The notes under the pieces are model-generated. The model was not told the DNA's origin. It saw only the letters and a program-made list of their open reading frames with translations, and did no database searches. A stretch of DNA of 64,000 nt from Bacteroidota bacterium (lineage in GTDB: Bacteria; Bacteroidota; Bacteroidia; Chitinophagales; Saprospiraceae), in contig JANSWP010000029.1 of NCBI GenBank assembly GCA_024743405.1, positions 1-64,000 on the forward strand, read 5' to 3'. Below are positions 62,948-64,000 of the stretch, piece after piece; position 1 is the first letter of the stretch, and each line of letters opens with the position of its first letter. A program made the position numbers and the translations under genes.

Positions 62948-64000
62948 ATGACACACCAAATTAAAACACTTCAAGATTATAAAGAAACTTACCAAAAAAG
63001 TATTCAAAACCCTGAAGCTTTCTGGGCAGAACAAGCTGAATCCTTTCAATGGCAAAAAAAGTGGGATAAAGTCTTAGAATGGGATTTCCGGAATCCTAAT
63101 ATAAATTGGTTTATCGGTGGAAAAATGAATATCACCGAAAATTGTCTTGACCGACATCTCGAAACTCGAGGTGATCAAACAGCTATTCTTTGGGAACCCA
63201 ATGACCCTAATCAACCTCATAAAACATACTCTTATAAAGAATTGCATGCAGAGGTTTGTCGAACAGCCAATGCCTTAAAAGCCAATGGAATTGGTAAAGG
63301 TGACCGCGTTTGTTTTTATATGCCTATGGTTCCAGAATTAGCTATTGGCGTTTTGGCTTGTGCTAGAATAGGTGCGATCCATTCTGTCGTTTTTGCAGGT
63401 TTCTCCGCTTCTGCCTTAGCTGATCGAATAAAAGACGCAACCTGTAAAATGGTCATCTGTTCTGACTATAATCATCGGGGTGCTAAAAATATTCCTGTCA
63501 AAAAAGTGGTAGATGATGCACTTTCCATGGATTGTCCCAGTATTGAAACAGTTTTAGTCCATAAAAATACAGGTGGTGATATCGCATGGAATTCTCTGGA
63601 TAAATGGTGGCATGAAGAGGTAGATCATCAAAGTCCCGATTGTCCTGCTGAACAAATGGATAGTGAGGATATTTTATTCATTTTATACACCTCTGGATCA
63701 ACAGGTAAACCCAAAGGAGTCGTTCACACCTGTGGCGGTTATATGGTTTATACTTGCTTTAGTTTCAAAAATGTTTTCCAATATCACGACAATGACGTGT
63801 ATTGGTGTACAGCAGATATCGGATGGATCACCGGGCATTCTTATATTGTCTATGGTCCTCTTTTAGCAGGTGCAACAACCATGATGTTTGAAGGCGTACC
63901 CACTTACCCTGATGCTGGTCGTTTTTGGGAGGTATGTGATAAACATAAAGTCAATCAATTTTATACGGCTCCGACTGCCATTCGTGCTTTGATGGCAAAA
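62948..64000 (+). CDS. acs: Acetyl-CoA synthetase (partial, cut by window end)
   Basis: The first 351 codons; the gene runs off the right edge. Acs N-terminal region is clear (FWAEQAESFQWQKKWDKVLE), then NWFIGGKMNITENCLDRHLE, the AMP-binding motif YTSGSTGKPKGVVHT, and WCTADIGWITGHSYIVYGPL. It activates acetate to acetyl-CoA via acetyl-AMP, the natural partner of the upstream symporter. Confidence 0.95.
   Translation, partial: MTHQIKTLQDYKETYQKSIQNPEAFWAEQAESFQWQKKWDKVLEWDFRNPNINWFIGGKMNITENCLDRHLETRGDQTAILWEPNDPNQPHKTYSYKELHAEVCRTANALKANGIGKGDRVCFYMPMVPELAIGVLACARIGAIHSVVFAGFSASALADRIKDATCKMVICSDYNHRGAKNIPVKKVVDDALSMDCPSIETVLVHKNTGGDIAWNSLDKWWHEEVDHQSPDCPAEQMDSEDILFILYTSGSTGKPKGVVHTCGGYMVYTCFSFKNVFQYHDNDVYWCTADIGWITGHSYIVYGPLLAGATTMMFEGVPTYPDAGRFWEVCDKHKVNQFYTAPTAIRALMAK

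Noticed and set aside
1-64000. CRISPR arrays, prophage, complete insertion sequences
   Set aside because: No regularly spaced repeats, phage structural genes or full transposase with matching ends were found; the RAYT and short palindromes are the only mobile-type signals.

Overview
The window is AT-rich and fits a marine or activated-sludge-type Bacteroidota, most likely in or near the Saprospiria/Saprospiraceae. Evidence: several very large secreted proteins end in type IX secretion (T9SS, Por) C-terminal sorting domains with the 'YPNP' start; there are SprB-type repeats, cohesin and dockerin modules, and a few Bacteroidota-type promoters (TTTG near -33, TAnnTTTG near -7). The family placement is inference; there is no rRNA in the window.

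Layout. 0.2-3.2 kb (minus): a maltose/alpha-glucan phosphorolysis pair, GH65 phosphorylase plus beta-phosphoglucomutase. 3.4-6.3 kb (plus): PfkB sugar kinase, tilS, DinB-like protein. 7.3-13.5 kb: two convergent T9SS surface proteins (SprB-repeat adhesin-like; BNR/sortilin-like propeller). 13.7-15.7 kb (minus): small membrane protein, bifunctional nuclease with UVR motif, mazG. 15.9-20.3 kb: NqrM-like small protein and a subtilisin-like T9SS protease. 21.2-23.4 kb: tRNA-His, hisS and a double-CDGSH protein. 23.9 kb: an orphan GG-leader peptide. 24.2-34.7 kb: cohesin/dockerin T9SS protein, TPR gene remnant, further T9SS protein and a 1055-aa BNR-propeller protein. 34.7-40.3 kb: small membrane protein, lipoprotein, a palindrome-rich region with a REP-associated transposase (RAYT), CE2-like esterase, TetR regulator, fatty-acid desaturase. 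40.7-44.1 kb: YqhD-like aldehyde reductase, tocopherol-cyclase-like protein, class II aldolase, YwbE. 44.3-48.6 kb: an internally deleted isocitrate dehydrogenase, small proteins, LysR regulator, SDR oxidoreductase. 49-51.9 kb (minus): a compact exosortase, a membrane partner and an IPTM-EW tailed substrate. 52-57.2 kb: Nudix, VanZ, T9SS alpha-amylase, lipoprotein. 57.3-64 kb: an acetate uptake and activation set (DnaQ-like exonuclease, CBS/DUF294 regulator, DUF4212 plus SSS symporter, acs cut by the window edge).

How the genes fit together. The secreted GH13 amylase could release maltose/maltodextrins from starch; the GH65 phosphorylase and PgmB would turn maltose into glucose and glucose-6-phosphate. 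Surface display uses two routes in one neighbourhood: T9SS tails on six proteins and an exosortase-type tail on one. The symporter/acs block is a familiar acetate-scavenging arrangement.

The most interesting material is (1) a dispersed ~160-bp intergenic palindrome family bounded by TAA/TTA, several copies of which supply the stop codon of the upstream gene; (2) an alphaproteobacterial-type HisRS beside a tRNA-His that has A73 and no G-1; (3) the mini-exosortase locus; (4) the orphan GG-leader peptide; (5) the RAYT and its ~160-bp cruciform; (6) the icd pseudogene. No CRISPR array, prophage or complete insertion sequence was seen.
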